Positions 8,394-17,111 of a DNA stretch of 64,000 nucleotides are shown here, in pieces; position 1 is the stretch's first letter, and each line of letters starts with the position of its first letter. Source of the DNA: Burkholderia lata (GTDB lineage Bacteria > Pseudomonadota > Gammaproteobacteria > Burkholderiales > Burkholderiaceae); assembly GCF_902499335.1 (NCBI RefSeq), contig NZ_CABVQK010000002.1, positions 186,001 to 250,000 of the forward strand, in the 5' to 3' direction. A model generated the notes under the pieces. That model had not been told where the DNA came from, ran no database searches, and saw nothing but the letters and a program-made list of their open reading frames with translations. Made by a program: the position numbers and the translations under genes.

Positions 8394-8825
8394 TCAAGAG
8401 GCGGAGCTGGTCGAGTGCGAACGAGTCGGGTACGCATCGGCTCCGAGCACGTGCAGAATCTCGCCAAAGTGCCGCTCAGCCCACGTCTTCCGTTTCTTCT
8501 CCAGCCACTCGTCGCAGACTGCCCGAAAAGTTGCTTTGCCTTCGTTGATACGCGCCGACAGGACTTCCTGTCGCGCATGGGAAGGGTGCAGTCCCTTCTT
8601 GAAGAGTTCACGCGCACCGTCGCGTGCTGCACGCGCGTCTTGAAGGCTGATGGTGGGATATTCGCCGATCGCGAAGAGATTCTCTTTCCCGGCAATTCTG
8701 TATTTGTATCGCCAGAGCCTGGAGCCGGACGGCTTCACCAACAGATACAGTCCATTGCCGCCGGTAAGTTTGGTAGGCTTGTTGCCTGCCTTCGCTTGTC
8801 GGATCTTGATGTCGGTACATGGCAC
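8394..8825 (-). pseudogene. P4-type tyrosine integrase, N-terminal fragment
   Basis: The frame starts at GTG (8825) and for about 120 residues resembles the N-terminus of P4-like integrases. It has the arm-DNA-binding domain (KLTGGNGLYLLVKPSGSRLW, then YRIAGKENLFAIGEYPTISL and ARAARDGARELFKKGLHP), and then the start of the core-binding domain (FRAVCDEWLEKKRKTWAERHF). After that the family resemblance stops and the frame ends within about 25 residues. Family members have about 400 residues, and the catalytic Arg/His/Tyr domain is missing. It is thus a non-functional relic marking an old integration event at the right edge of the low-GC block. Confidence 0.85.
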
Positions 8826-8829
8826 TGTG

Positions 8830-8888
8830 AAAAAGGGGGTATCGACTTTGGATGTTCGAGATGATCCCCCTTTTTATACCCCTTTTTT
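8830..8888. repeat. Repeats of G5/C5 tracts upstream of the integrase relic (possible arm sites)
   Basis: AAAAAGGGGGTAT at 8830-8842 is followed by CCCCCTTTTT at 8866-8875 and ATACCCCTTTTTT at 8876-8888, two inverted copies in a row. Short repeats of this GGGGGTAT type often precede P4-type integrase genes, where the arm-binding domain is thought to bind. The link to this integrase is inferred from position. Confidence 0.45.
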
Positions 8889-9002
8889 CTCGGCTGGACG
8901 CGATTTACGGCGAACGAGAGGGAACGGTGAAAGGGTGTAGGATGCCCGACTGGCAAGGGTTTGAGGCAAGCTGACGAACCAACACGAACAGGAGCAACCG
9001 AA

Positions 9003-9317
9003 GTGATCCGTCATATCGTCATGTGGAAGTTGAAAGAATCGGCCGAAGGCGCGACGCGCGCACAGAACGCGCTGAAGCTGAAGGAAAAGCTCGAAGGCTG
9101 CCGCGACCTCGTGCCGGGCACCCTGCAGATCGACGTCGGCCTGGCGACGCCCGGCCTCGACGCGACCGCCGACATCGTGCTCGTGTCCGATTTCGCGGAC
9201 AAGGCCGCACTCGATGCTTACCAGGTGCACCCGGTTCACCAGGAAGTGAAGAAATTCGTCGTTGCGGTGGCCGAATCGCGCGAGTGCGTCGACTACATCG
9301 TCGACAGCGCACGATGA
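9003..9317 (+). CDS. Dabb-family stress-responsive alpha/beta barrel protein
   Basis: A 104-residue protein starting at GTG (9003), with AGGAG upstream. It has the Dabb (dimeric A/B barrel) features: the opening IRHIVMWKLK, central VSDFADKAALDAYQVHPVHQ, and a C-terminal strand pair. Members are small dimeric ferredoxin-fold barrels, some enzymes and some of unknown function. Its stop codon overlaps the start of the thioesterase gene, so the two are translated together. The specific role is unknown. Confidence 0.88.
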   Translation: MIRHIVMWKLKESAEGATRAQNALKLKEKLEGCRDLVPGTLQIDVGLATPGLDATADIVLVSDFADKAALDAYQVHPVHQEVKKFVVAVAESRECVDYIVDSAR

Positions 9318-9793
9318 GCGACGCGGCAACCCCGACGGACGGCCCGTCGATCGAAAGCCCGTTCGTCGACATGCTCGGCGTGCAGCTCGTGTCCGCGAAA
9401 GACGGCGCAAGCGAGATTGTGCTGCCGCTCGAAGAGCGGCACATGAACACGTGGAGCATCGCGCATGGCGGCGTGACGATGACGCTCGCGGACATCGCGC
9501 TTGCGATGGCGGCGCGCAGCCTGACCGACGACGGTATCGGCGTCGTCACGGTCGAGATGAAGGTGAACTTCATGCAGCCGGGTCGCGGTGAGTTGCGCGC
9601 TTACGGGCGCGTGATGCATCGCTCGACGACGATGGCTTACTGCGAAGGCGAAGTGCGCGACAGCGACGGCAATTTCGTCGCGAAGGCGCTCGGCACGTTC
9701 AAGTACATGCGGCGGCTCGCGGTGGGCCGCGACATCAAGCGGCAACGCTCGCGCACCGCGCCGGACGCCCAGCCCGGCCCGAGCGACGCGTAA
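9314..9793 (+). CDS. PaaI-family hot-dog thioesterase
   Basis: A 159-residue hot-dog-fold protein. The thioesterase signature is visible in NTWSIAHGGVTMTLADIALA, with the HGG turn and the following helix, then VEMKVNFMQPGRG. Such enzymes hydrolyse acyl-CoA thioesters, often of aromatic or medium-chain acids. The ATG overlaps the TGA of the Dabb gene, which sets the start. An Arg/Pro-rich tail of about 25 residues follows the domain. A clear terminator lies directly downstream, closing the two-gene operon. Confidence 0.88.
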   Translation: MSDAATPTDGPSIESPFVDMLGVQLVSAKDGASEIVLPLEERHMNTWSIAHGGVTMTLADIALAMAARSLTDDGIGVVTVEMKVNFMQPGRGELRAYGRVMHRSTTMAYCEGEVRDSDGNFVAKALGTFKYMRRLAVGRDIKRQRSRTAPDAQPGPSDA

Positions 9794-9804
9794 GCGCCCG
9801 GACG

Positions 9805-9844
9805 CACGGCCCTGCCTCTTCACAGGCAGGGCCGTTTTGTTTTG
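9805..9844 (+). terminator. Rho-independent terminator after thioesterase gene
   Basis: CGGCCCTGCCT at 9807-9817 pairs perfectly with AGGCAGGGCCG at 9824-9834 and is followed by TTTTGTTTTG. Confidence 0.9.
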
Positions 9845-9963
9845 TGGCGTGCATGGGCCGCACCGGAATTTCGATACGCACGGCGCGTGACGCTCACCTG
9901 ACGCGCGCATGGCATCATGCACGCTTGTCCGTTCACGGTGCCCAGCAGGCGCCGTCCCAATCG

Positions 9964-10923
9964 ATGCCGCTGAATCCGAAGATCGCCCAGGTGCTCGACA
10001 TGATCGAGCGCGCGAAACGTCCGTCCTATCATCACCAGACGCCGCAGCAGGCGCGCGCCGCGTACGAGAAGAGCGCGCCGATCCTCGACGTTGCATCGGC
10101 GGCGATGCATTCGGTCGAGGAATGCGTCGTGCCGACGCGCGACGGCCGCACGATCGGTGCACGGCTGTACCTGCCGGTCGCGCCGAGTCTCGCGGAGCCG
10201 CTGCCTGCGCTCGTCTACTACCACGGCGGCGGTTTCACGGTCGGCAGCGTCGATACGCACGATGCGCTGTGCCGGATGTTCGCGCACGATGCGCAGTGTG
10301 CGGTGTTGTCGGTCGGCTACCGGCTCGCGCCCGAACACAGGTTCCCGACCGCGGTGAACGATGCCGACGACGCATTGCAATGGCTGCATCGCGAGGCCGC
10401 CACGTTCGGCATCGATGCCGAACGGCTGGCCGTCGGCGGCGACAGCGCGGGCGGCACGCTCGCGACCGTCTGCGCGGTGCTCGCCCGCGATGCAGGAATT
10501 CGCCTGGTGCTGCAGATGCTGATCTATCTGGGCGTGACGGGCTTCCAGGACACGGAATCGCATGCACGGCTTGCAAACGGCTACCTGCTGACGCAGGACA
10601 CGATCCAGTGGTTCTTCACGCAATACGTGCGCGATCGGGCGGACCGCGACGACTGGCGTTTCGCGCCGCTCGACGGCACGCGCGATGCGCCGTCGTTCGC
10701 GGGCGTTGCGCCGGCGTGGATCGCGACGGCCGAATACGATCCGCTGAGCGACGAGGGCGCCGCCTATGCGGACAAGTTGCGCGCGGCGGGCAACGCGGTC
10801 ACGCTGGTCTGCTATCCGGGGATGATCCACGAATTCTTCAAGATGGGCGGCTACGTGCCCGAGGTACGGGCCGCGCATGCGGACGCGGTCGCGGCGTTGA
10901 AGGCCGCATTCGACGACGTTTGA
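9964..10923 (+). CDS. Alpha/beta hydrolase of the hormone-sensitive lipase (HSL) family
   Basis: A 319-residue esterase/lipase. The oxyanion-hole motif HGGG is at residues 87-90 and the nucleophile elbow GDSAGG at 159-164, making Ser161 the nucleophile. The acid lies in EYDPLSDEG and the His in GMIHEFFKMGG near the C-terminus. The start at MPLNPKIAQV is preferred because family homology begins there; the open frame reaches 40 codons further up, into the terminator region. It is followed at 41 bases by an acetyltransferase gene, probably co-transcribed. The physiological ester is unknown. Confidence 0.9.
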   Translation: MPLNPKIAQVLDMIERAKRPSYHHQTPQQARAAYEKSAPILDVASAAMHSVEECVVPTRDGRTIGARLYLPVAPSLAEPLPALVYYHGGGFTVGSVDTHDALCRMFAHDAQCAVLSVGYRLAPEHRFPTAVNDADDALQWLHREAATFGIDAERLAVGGDSAGGTLATVCAVLARDAGIRLVLQMLIYLGVTGFQDTESHARLANGYLLTQDTIQWFFTQYVRDRADRDDWRFAPLDGTRDAPSFAGVAPAWIATAEYDPLSDEGAAYADKLRAAGNAVTLVCYPGMIHEFFKMGGYVPEVRAAHADAVAALKAAFDDV

Positions 10924-10964
10924 CGGCGGTTGTTTGGCGGCGTACGCGCCGTATGGGAGCTGCG

Positions 10965-11405
10965 ATGACGAACGGCGTGGTGGAAACGGGCGACTGGACG
11001 GTACTGGGCGGCGACGCCGCGCGGATCCGCGATGCGGTGTTCGTGCGCGAGCAGCAGATTCCGCCGGAATGGGAGCTCGACGACGACGATCCGCTGTCGC
11101 TCCATGCGGTCGCGTACCGGGTCGATCCGGCAACCGGCGCACGCCGCGCGGTCGCGACGGGGCGGCTGCTGCCGTCCGGCACGATCGGCCGCGTCGCGGT
11201 GCTGGCCGACGCGCGCGGGCAGGGCGTCGGGTCAGCCGTGCTCGACGCGCTGCTGGATGCGGCGCGGCGCCGCGGCGAAATCGTCGTGCGGCTCTACGCG
11301 CAGGATTCGGCGGTGTCGTTCTACCTGCGGCACGGCTTCGCGGCGGTCGGTGAACCGTTCGTCGAAGCCGGCGTGCCGCACGTCGAGATGGCGCGCGCGC
11401 CTTAG
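10965..11405 (+). CDS. GNAT-family N-acetyltransferase
   Basis: A 146-residue GCN5-related acetyltransferase. The acetyl-CoA binding motif is GRVAVLADARGQGVGSAVL at about residues 75-93, with the pyrophosphate-binding RGQGVG. The C-terminal SFYLRHGFAAVG is also typical. The start at 10965 follows GGGAG at good distance; an in-frame ATG four codons upstream is possible. The resemblance to ElaA/YitI-like members is loose, and the substrate amine is unknown. Confidence 0.88.
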   Translation: MTNGVVETGDWTVLGGDAARIRDAVFVREQQIPPEWELDDDDPLSLHAVAYRVDPATGARRAVATGRLLPSGTIGRVAVLADARGQGVGSAVLDALLDAARRRGEIVVRLYAQDSAVSFYLRHGFAAVGEPFVEAGVPHVEMARAP

Positions 11406-11425
11406 CGCGGCGCCCGCTTGCGCGT

Positions 11426-12271
11426 TCAGCGCGGCGGCGTCGCGTCGAGGTCGAACGTGAACGCGCGCTCGAACGTGCCCGGGCGGACGGTGCGGTGCGA
11501 GCCGTCGTCGTCGCAGCGTTCCTTGATCTCGACCGTCAGCCGCACACCTTCCTTCATCGTGACGCGCAGCGCGGTCGTGCCGCGCGTGCCGTATTCGGGG
11601 GTCTCGATGAATGCGGCCGACAGCGCACGCTCGCGCTCGATCGGAATGCCCGTGTGCGGCAGTGCGTCGTCGTCCGCGACATGCGGGTCGCGCATCAGCG
11701 CGATTAGTTCATCGAGCGACGGGGTCGGATTGTCGGTGAGCAGCGTGCCGAGCTCCGCGCGCTTGCGCACCACTTTCGGCCAGGGCGTATCGAGCCGCGC
11801 ATTCGACAGCGCATGCACGCCGGGGGCGATCGCGACAGGTGCGGCGACAACGCTTTCGCCCTCGGGCGCACGATTGCAGAACCACGCGAGTTCACGCCGC
11901 CGCCAGTCGCCGACGAGCAGGTTGAAGCCGTTGTAGACGGCCGCATGCTCGGCGAGCTGCTTGAGGTAGTCGAGCGGCGCGACGGAAGGGCCGCCGAGAA
12001 AATCGGACACGAGCTTGCCGCGGGTCGGTGCACCCGCGCGGATGTCGAACGGCGCGCGGTAGTTCGTCAGCGCGGCGAAACGGCCGTCGCGCGATACGCC
12101 AAGCCACGTGCCGCCCGCTTCGAGATCGCGGCCGGCCAGTACGCCCGGGACATCTTCCCACCACGAAAGCGGCGCGCTTGTCCGACGAAAGAACTCGTCG
12201 CGGTTGGCGGTGAGGGTAAAGACGGGACCGGCGGCGGCATCGGGCTGCCAGTCGAAGGCAATCAGACACAT
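11426..12271 (-). CDS. NRDE-family (TANGO2-like) protein
   Basis: A 281-residue protein of the TANGO2/NRDE family. It begins MCLIAFDW and has the signature TANRDEFFRR, with the N-terminal Cys2 that could act as an Ntn-type nucleophile. NYR and GGTWLGVSRDGRFAALTNYR also fit the family. Bacterial members have no settled biochemical role; animal TANGO2 has been tied to heme or lipid handling. It lies 76 bases downstream of ygfZ on the same strand and may be co-transcribed with it. Confidence 0.88.
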   Translation of the reverse strand: MCLIAFDWQPDAAAGPVFTLTANRDEFFRRTSAPLSWWEDVPGVLAGRDLEAGGTWLGVSRDGRFAALTNYRAPFDIRAGAPTRGKLVSDFLGGPSVAPLDYLKQLAEHAAVYNGFNLLVGDWRRRELAWFCNRAPEGESVVAAPVAIAPGVHALSNARLDTPWPKVVRKRAELGTLLTDNPTPSLDELIALMRDPHVADDDALPHTGIPIERERALSAAFIETPEYGTRGTTALRVTMKEGVRLTVEIKERCDDDGSHRTVRPGTFERAFTFDLDATPPR

Positions 12272-12347
12272 CGGGCGAATCTCTCGCAGGAAACATCGGG
12301 CGCCGGCTGTGACTCGCGAGCCGGCGCGCGAACGGGTTGTCAGTGCA

Positions 12348-13382
12348 TCACGCTTCCGTCGGCCAGGCGTACGGCAGCGTATCGAACGCGAGCACCGGGC
12401 CGTCGGCCGAACCGAGGTGCACCGTGCCGTTGTCGAGCGCCGCGAGCTTGATCTCGACGAGCGCGTCGACACCGCCCGCGGGCGCAGCCGCCGCGTTGAC
12501 GATCATCCCGCACGGCTGGCCGGGATCGTCGCTGTGGAACAGCTCGACGCCGGCATGCACGGTATCGGTCTCGCCGGCGACGTGCGCGAGCGCGGTGCGG
12601 CGCTTGATCGTGCCGCGGTACTGGCTGCGCGCGACGATTTCCTGGCCCGGGTAGCACCCCTTGCGAAAGTTAACGGCGCCGATCACGTCGAAGTTGACCA
12701 TCTGCGGCACGAACTGTTCGACGGCAGGCTGCGTGATGCGCGGTTCGCCCGCGCGGATGTCGAGCCAGTCCCATACGGCCGGCGACACGACCGGCAGCGA
12801 CCCGCCGAGCGCGGCGATGCGCGCGTCGACTTCCGCGCGCGGGCCGATCCACAGATAGCGCTTGCGGCCGGCCGCGTCGGGCACGCGGATCAGCGTGCCG
12901 GCGGGGCCGTCGACCTTCACGTGCACGCCGTCCGGCAGCGCGTCGAAGATGCCCGACAGCGCGTCGCGCACGTCGCCCGCGAAACCGACCACCGCGAGCG
13001 CGTCGCTCGCATCCGTCAGCTTCGCCTTTGCGCGCAGCACGAACATCGACAGCCGCTTCTGCACGGCGGGCTGCACGTCCTTCGACACCAGCAGACGCAC
13101 GCCGTGGCCGGCGCGCCACGTGAGGAACGAGCCGAGAAGGCGCCCCTTCGGCGAGCAATAGCCGGACAGCCGTGCACTCGCGGCGTCGAGATGTTCGATG
13201 TCGTTGGTGAGCTGGCTGTGCAGGAACGTCGCGGCGTCATCGCCGGCCACGTCGATCACGCCGAACTGCGGCAGCGGCATGCAGGCGCCCGGCGCATCGA
13301 AATCGGCGGCGGACGGACGGGGGAAAACGGGGAGCGAGGCGGGTGCGGCCTGGACTGCCGGTGAAGCGAACGGTGTGCTCAT
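12348..13382 (-). CDS. ygfZ: Folate-binding protein YgfZ
   Basis: A 344-residue relative of the glycine cleavage T-protein that uses tetrahydrofolate to support assembly or repair of certain iron-sulfur enzymes. The diagnostic motif KGCYPGQEIVARSQYRG is present near residue 240, including the conserved Cys. FGVIDVAGDDAATFLHSQLTND at the N-terminus also fits; its length is normal. It diverges from mltG, so the gap 13383-13459 holds both promoters. Confidence 0.94.
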   Translation of the reverse strand: MSTPFASPAVQAAPASLPVFPRPSAADFDAPGACMPLPQFGVIDVAGDDAATFLHSQLTNDIEHLDAASARLSGYCSPKGRLLGSFLTWRAGHGVRLLVSKDVQPAVQKRLSMFVLRAKAKLTDASDALAVVGFAGDVRDALSGIFDALPDGVHVKVDGPAGTLIRVPDAAGRKRYLWIGPRAEVDARIAALGGSLPVVSPAVWDWLDIRAGEPRITQPAVEQFVPQMVNFDVIGAVNFRKGCYPGQEIVARSQYRGTIKRRTALAHVAGETDTVHAGVELFHSDDPGQPCGMIVNAAAAPAGGVDALVEIKLAALDNGTVHLGSADGPVLAFDTLPYAWPTEA

Positions 13383-13459
13383 GGAATGAGGGAACAGTCA
13401 ACCCTGACTTTGACGGAGGCGAGCAAGTATTATATGGGTCTTACCTGAGTCACGTTTCC

Positions 13460-14479
13460 ATGTCCCTACTGAAGAAATGCGCCGCGACGATCGTGGCGCT
13501 GGCCGTCGTTGTGGCCGCTGCCGGCGCGGGCGGCGGGTATTACTGGGCAACCCGGCCATTGCTGCTGGGTTCGGCATCGCTCGACGTCACGATCAAGCCG
13601 CGCAGCAGCGTGAAGAGCGTCGCGCTGCAGCTGAAGCACGGCGGCGTGCCGGTCGAGCCGCTCGGCTTCGTCGCGATGACGCGCGTGCTCGGGCTGTCGG
13701 GCCGGCTCAAGTCCGGCAACTATGAATTCAAGACCGGCATCACGCCTTACGAGGTCCTGCAGAAGATCGCGCGCGGCGACGTGAACGAATACGTCGCGAC
13801 GGTCATCGAAGGCTGGACTTTCAAGCGGATGCGTGCGGAACTCGACTCGAACCCCGACCTTGCGCACTCGACGGCCGGCATGAGCGACACCGAGCTGTTG
13901 CGCGCGATCGGCGCGTCGGACAACGCGGTGCAGCGCGGCAGCGGCGAGGGGCTGTTCTTCCCCGATACCTATCTGTTCGACAAGGGCACGAGCGACCTGA
14001 ACATCTACCGGCGCGCGTACCATCTGATGCAGACGCGTCTCGACGAGGCCTGGGCCGCGCGCGTGCCGGGCCTGCCGTACAAGACACCTTACGAAGCGCT
14101 GACGATCGCGTCGATCGTCGAGAAGGAAACGGGCCATGCGGCCGATCGCGCGTTCGTCGCGGCCGTGTTCGCGAACCGGCTGCGCATCGGCATGCCGCTG
14201 CAGACCGATCCGTCGGTGATCTACGGGCTCGGCGACGCGTACGACGGCCGCCTGCGCAAGCGCGACCTGCAGGCCGACACTCCTTACAATACCTACACCC
14301 GACGCGGGCTGCCGCCGACGCCGATCGCGTTGCCGGGCGTGGCCGCGCTGCAGGCGGCGATCAACCCGGCACAGACGAGCGCGCTCTATTTCGTCGCGAA
14401 AGGCGATGGCACGAGCGTGTTCTCGGACACGCTCGGCGACCACAACAAAGCCGTGGACAAGTACATACGAGGTCAATAA
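13460..14479 (+). CDS. mltG: Endolytic murein transglycosylase MltG
   Basis: A 339-residue inner-membrane lytic transglycosylase (YceG family) that cuts nascent glycan strands and helps set their length. There is one N-terminal membrane segment (about residues 7-30), a LysM-like part, then the catalytic domain with [10 protein letters not shown] containing the catalytic Glu. The typical ending region [12 protein letters not shown] and [14 protein letters not shown] is present. Its TAA overlaps the ATG of tmk by one base, so mltG-tmk-holB form an operon, an arrangement common in proteobacteria. Confidence 0.95.
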   Translation: MSLLKKCAATIVALAVVVAAAGAGGGYYWATRPLLLGSASLDVTIKPRSSVKSVALQLKHGGVPVEPLGFVAMTRVLGLSGRLKSGNYEFKTGITPYEVLQKIARGDVNEYVATVIEGWTFKRMRAELDSNPDLAHSTAGMSDTELLRAIGASDNAVQRGSGEGLFFPDTYLFDKGTSDLNIYRRAYHLMQTRLDEAWAARVPGLPYKTPYEALTIASIVEKETGHAADRAFVAAVFANRLRIGMPLQTDPSVIYGLGDAYDGRLRKRDLQADTPYNTYTRRGLPPTPIALPGVAALQAAINPAQTSALYFVAKGDGTSVFSDTLGDHNKAVDKYIRGQ

Positions 14480-15099
14480 TGGCGAGCGGTAAATTCATCA
14501 CGTTCGAAGGCATCGACGGGGCGGGGAAGACCACCCACCTGCAATGGTTCTGCGAACGCCTCCAGGGCAAGTTGGCCGCGGCCGGCCGGCAGGTTGTCGT
14601 CACCCGTGAGCCGGGCGGCACGCAACTCGGCGAGAAACTGCGCGAGATCCTGCTGAACCAGCCGATGGATCTCGAGACGGAAGCGCTGCTGATGTTCGCC
14701 GCGCGCCGCGAGCATCTCGCGCTCGTGATCGAGCCGGCGCTCGCGCGCGGCGACTGGGTCGTGTCCGATCGCTTCACCGACGCGACGTTCGCGTACCAGG
14801 GCGGCGGCCGCGGGCTGCCGCGCGACAAGCTCGAGACGCTCGAGCGCTGGGTGCAGGGCGGTTTCCAGCCCGACCTGACGGTGCTGTTCGACGTCGCGCC
14901 GCAGGTGGCGAGCGAGCGTCGCGGCGCCGCGCGCATGCCCGACAAGTTCGAAAGCGAGTCCGACGCGTTCTTTGCGCGCACGCGCAGCGAATACCTGCGG
15001 CGCGCGGAAGAGGCGCCGCACCGCTTCGCGATCGTCGACGCGACGCAGACGATTCCAGAGATCCGCCAGCAGCTCGAACGCGTGCTCGCCGCGCTGTAA
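14479..15099 (+). CDS. tmk: Thymidylate kinase
   Basis: A 206-residue dTMP kinase that makes dTDP for DNA synthesis. The P-loop is [10 protein letters not shown] at residues 11-20. The DR(Y/F) nucleotide site appears as [19 protein letters not shown], which also contains the LID-side residues. The [15 protein letters not shown] region binds dTMP. Length is typical. The start overlaps the mltG stop, and holB follows after 19 bases. Confidence 0.97.
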   Translation: MASGKFITFEGIDGAGKTTHLQWFCERLQGKLAAAGRQVVVTREPGGTQLGEKLREILLNQPMDLETEALLMFAARREHLALVIEPALARGDWVVSDRFTDATFAYQGGGRGLPRDKLETLERWVQGGFQPDLTVLFDVAPQVASERRGAARMPDKFESESDAFFARTRSEYLRRAEEAPHRFAIVDATQTIPEIRQQLERVLAAL

Positions 15100-15118
15100 T
15101 TCGCAAGGAGCGCACCCC

Positions 15119-16147
15119 ATGATCTATCCGTGGCAGACCGACGACTGGAACCGCCTGCAGCAACTGCGTGCGCAATGGCCGCACGCGCTGCTGCTGCATG
15201 GCCAGGCCGGGATCGGCAAGCTGCAGTTCGCGCAGCATCTCGCGCAGGGCTTCCTGTGCGAATCGCCGCAGCCGAACGGCGAACCGTGCGGCACATGCGC
15301 GGCCTGCACCTGGTTCTCGCAGGGCAACCATCCGGACTACCGGATCGTGCTGCCCGAGGCACTGGCGGGCGAGGCGCCGGGCGCCGCGGACGACGCGAAG
15401 GCGGCCGACGCGGACGAAGGCGGCAAGAAGACGCGTGCGCCGAGCAAGGAAATCAAGATCGAGCAGGTGCGCGCGCTGCTCGACTTCTGCGGGGTCGGTT
15501 CGCACCGCGGCGGCGCGCGCGTCGTCGTGCTGTATCCGGCCGAGGCGCTCAACGTCGCCGCGTCGAACGCGTTGCTGAAAACGCTCGAGGAACCGCCGTC
15601 CGGCGTCGTGTTCCTGCTCGTGTCGGCGCGCATCGACCGCCTGCTGCCGACCATCATCAGCCGCTGCCGGCAGTGGCCGATGACGGTGCCGGCGCCGGCC
15701 GCTGCCGAGGCCTGGCTCGCCGCGCAGGGCGTCGATCATGCGCCTGCGTTGCTCGCCGAGGCCGGCGGCGCGCCGCTCGCGGCTCTGGCGCTCGCGAGCG
15801 ACGAGAACCGCCCTCTGCGCGACTACACGCTCGGGCAGCTCGCGGCCGGTGCGGCATGCGACCCGTTCGCGTGCGGCGAGACGCTGCAGAAGCTGCCGGT
15901 GCCGCTGGTGCTCGGCTGGCTGCAGCGTTGGCTGTACGATCTGCTCGCCCAGCGGATGGCGGGCGCGCCGCGTTACTTCCCGATGCACGCGGCGGCGCTC
16001 GCGCGCTGTGCGGAAGCGGTCGATGCGAACGCGTTCGCCCGCTTCATGAAGGCCGTGACGCGGCAGCGGACGGTCGAGAACCATCCGCTCAACGCGCGGC
16101 TCGTATTCGAGGAATTGTTTCTCGGATACCGGGAAATGTTCGCGTGA
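15119..16147 (+). CDS. holB: DNA polymerase III subunit delta'
   Basis: A 342-residue clamp-loader subunit. It has the AAA+ fold with HGQAGIGKLQFAQ in the P-loop position, the zinc-binding cysteines in PCGTCAACTW, sensor-region NALLKTLEEPPSG and ISRCRQW. An Ala/Asp/Lys-rich insertion occupies about residues 82-110. Position directly after tmk is typical. It loads the sliding clamp together with DnaX and HolA. Start set by ATG 19 bases after tmk with AAGGAG before it. Confidence 0.95.
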   Translation: MIYPWQTDDWNRLQQLRAQWPHALLLHGQAGIGKLQFAQHLAQGFLCESPQPNGEPCGTCAACTWFSQGNHPDYRIVLPEALAGEAPGAADDAKAADADEGGKKTRAPSKEIKIEQVRALLDFCGVGSHRGGARVVVLYPAEALNVAASNALLKTLEEPPSGVVFLLVSARIDRLLPTIISRCRQWPMTVPAPAAAEAWLAAQGVDHAPALLAEAGGAPLAALALASDENRPLRDYTLGQLAAGAACDPFACGETLQKLPVPLVLGWLQRWLYDLLAQRMAGAPRYFPMHAAALARCAEAVDANAFARFMKAVTRQRTVENHPLNARLVFEELFLGYREMFA

Positions 16148-16288
16148 TCCGGCATTGTTTCGTGCGGGTTGCGAAATGATGACCGGCCCACGCCGCGACG
16201 CGCCCGTGGCCGGCCGGCCCGCGAACGCCGCCCGTTGCCGCATGCCGGCGCGCGCATGAGCGCCCGCCTTACGTATTCAGGAAACACG

Positions 16289-17068
16289 ATGTTCGTCGAC
16301 TCTCACTGCCATATCAATTTCAAGGGCCTGGCCGACCGCCTGCCGGCTGTTCTCGAGAACATGCGCGAGCACGACGTCACGCACGCGCTGTGCGTGTCCG
16401 TTGATTTCGAGACGCTGCCGGAGGTGATCGCGATCGCGGAAGCGCACGACAACGTCTACGCGTCGGTCGGCGTGCATCCCGATCACGAGGACGCGCGCGA
16501 GCCGACGCTCGCGGAGCTCGTCGAGCTGGCCGCGCACCCGAAGGTCGTCGCGATCGGCGAAACCGGCCTCGACTACTACCGTCTCGAAGGCCGCTCGATC
16601 GCCGACATGGAATGGCAGCGCGAACGCTTTCGCACGCACATCCGCGCGGCGACCGCGACGATGAAGCCGCTGATCATTCACACGCGCTCGTCGTCGGAAG
16701 ACACGCTGCGGATCATGGCCGAGGAGCGCGCGGACGTGCCGGGCGGCGTGATGCACTGCTTCACCGAGCCGTGGACGGTGGCCGAGCAGGCGCTCGCGCA
16801 GAATTTCCATATCTCGCTGTCGGGTATCGTCACGTTCAAGAATGCGACCGACGTGCAGGACGTCGCGCGCCGCGTGCCGCTCGACCGGCTGTTGATCGAG
16901 ACCGACTCGCCGTACCTCGCGCCGGTGCCGTATCGAGGCAAGCCGAATGAACCTGCGTACGTCAGCCATGTCGGACGCTTTATCGCATCCGAGCGCGGGA
17001 TCGCCGTCGAGGCGCTTGCCGATGCGACGACGCAGAATTTTTTCCGGCTGTTCAAGATCGCCCGCTAA
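16289..17068 (+). CDS. TatD-family metal-dependent hydrolase (DNase)
   Basis: A 259-residue TIM-barrel metalloenzyme. Metal ligands are visible in DSHCHINF (two His), the Glu in GETGLDYYR, His in IIHTRSS, His in MHCFTEP and Asp in ETDSPYLAP. TatD proteins act as 3'-5' exonucleases in DNA repair and degradation. The start is set by homology at MFVDSHCH; an ORF extends 40 codons upstream but without similarity. It lies 141 bases after holB and probably belongs to the same transcript, as in many proteobacteria. Confidence 0.93.
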   Translation: MFVDSHCHINFKGLADRLPAVLENMREHDVTHALCVSVDFETLPEVIAIAEAHDNVYASVGVHPDHEDAREPTLAELVELAAHPKVVAIGETGLDYYRLEGRSIADMEWQRERFRTHIRAATATMKPLIIHTRSSSEDTLRIMAEERADVPGGVMHCFTEPWTVAEQALAQNFHISLSGIVTFKNATDVQDVARRVPLDRLLIETDSPYLAPVPYRGKPNEPAYVSHVGRFIASERGIAVEALADATTQNFFRLFKIAR

Positions 17069-17111
17069 CGACGCGCGCGCAGCCGACAACCCAGGGAAGG
17101 AGCCCAAAACA

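Noticed and set aside
8261-8695. Open frame overlapping the integrase fragment
   Set aside because: Different frame from the integrase similarity, and no recognisable protein; a shadow of the decayed gene.
8940-9002. Possible tRNA 3' end as integration target beside the integrase relic
   Set aside because: No T-loop sequence or acceptor stem could be found; the original target is not visible.
14972-15118. Upstream extension of holB into tmk
   Set aside because: An ATG with a good ribosome site at 15119 matches the family start; the extension overlaps tmk in another frame.
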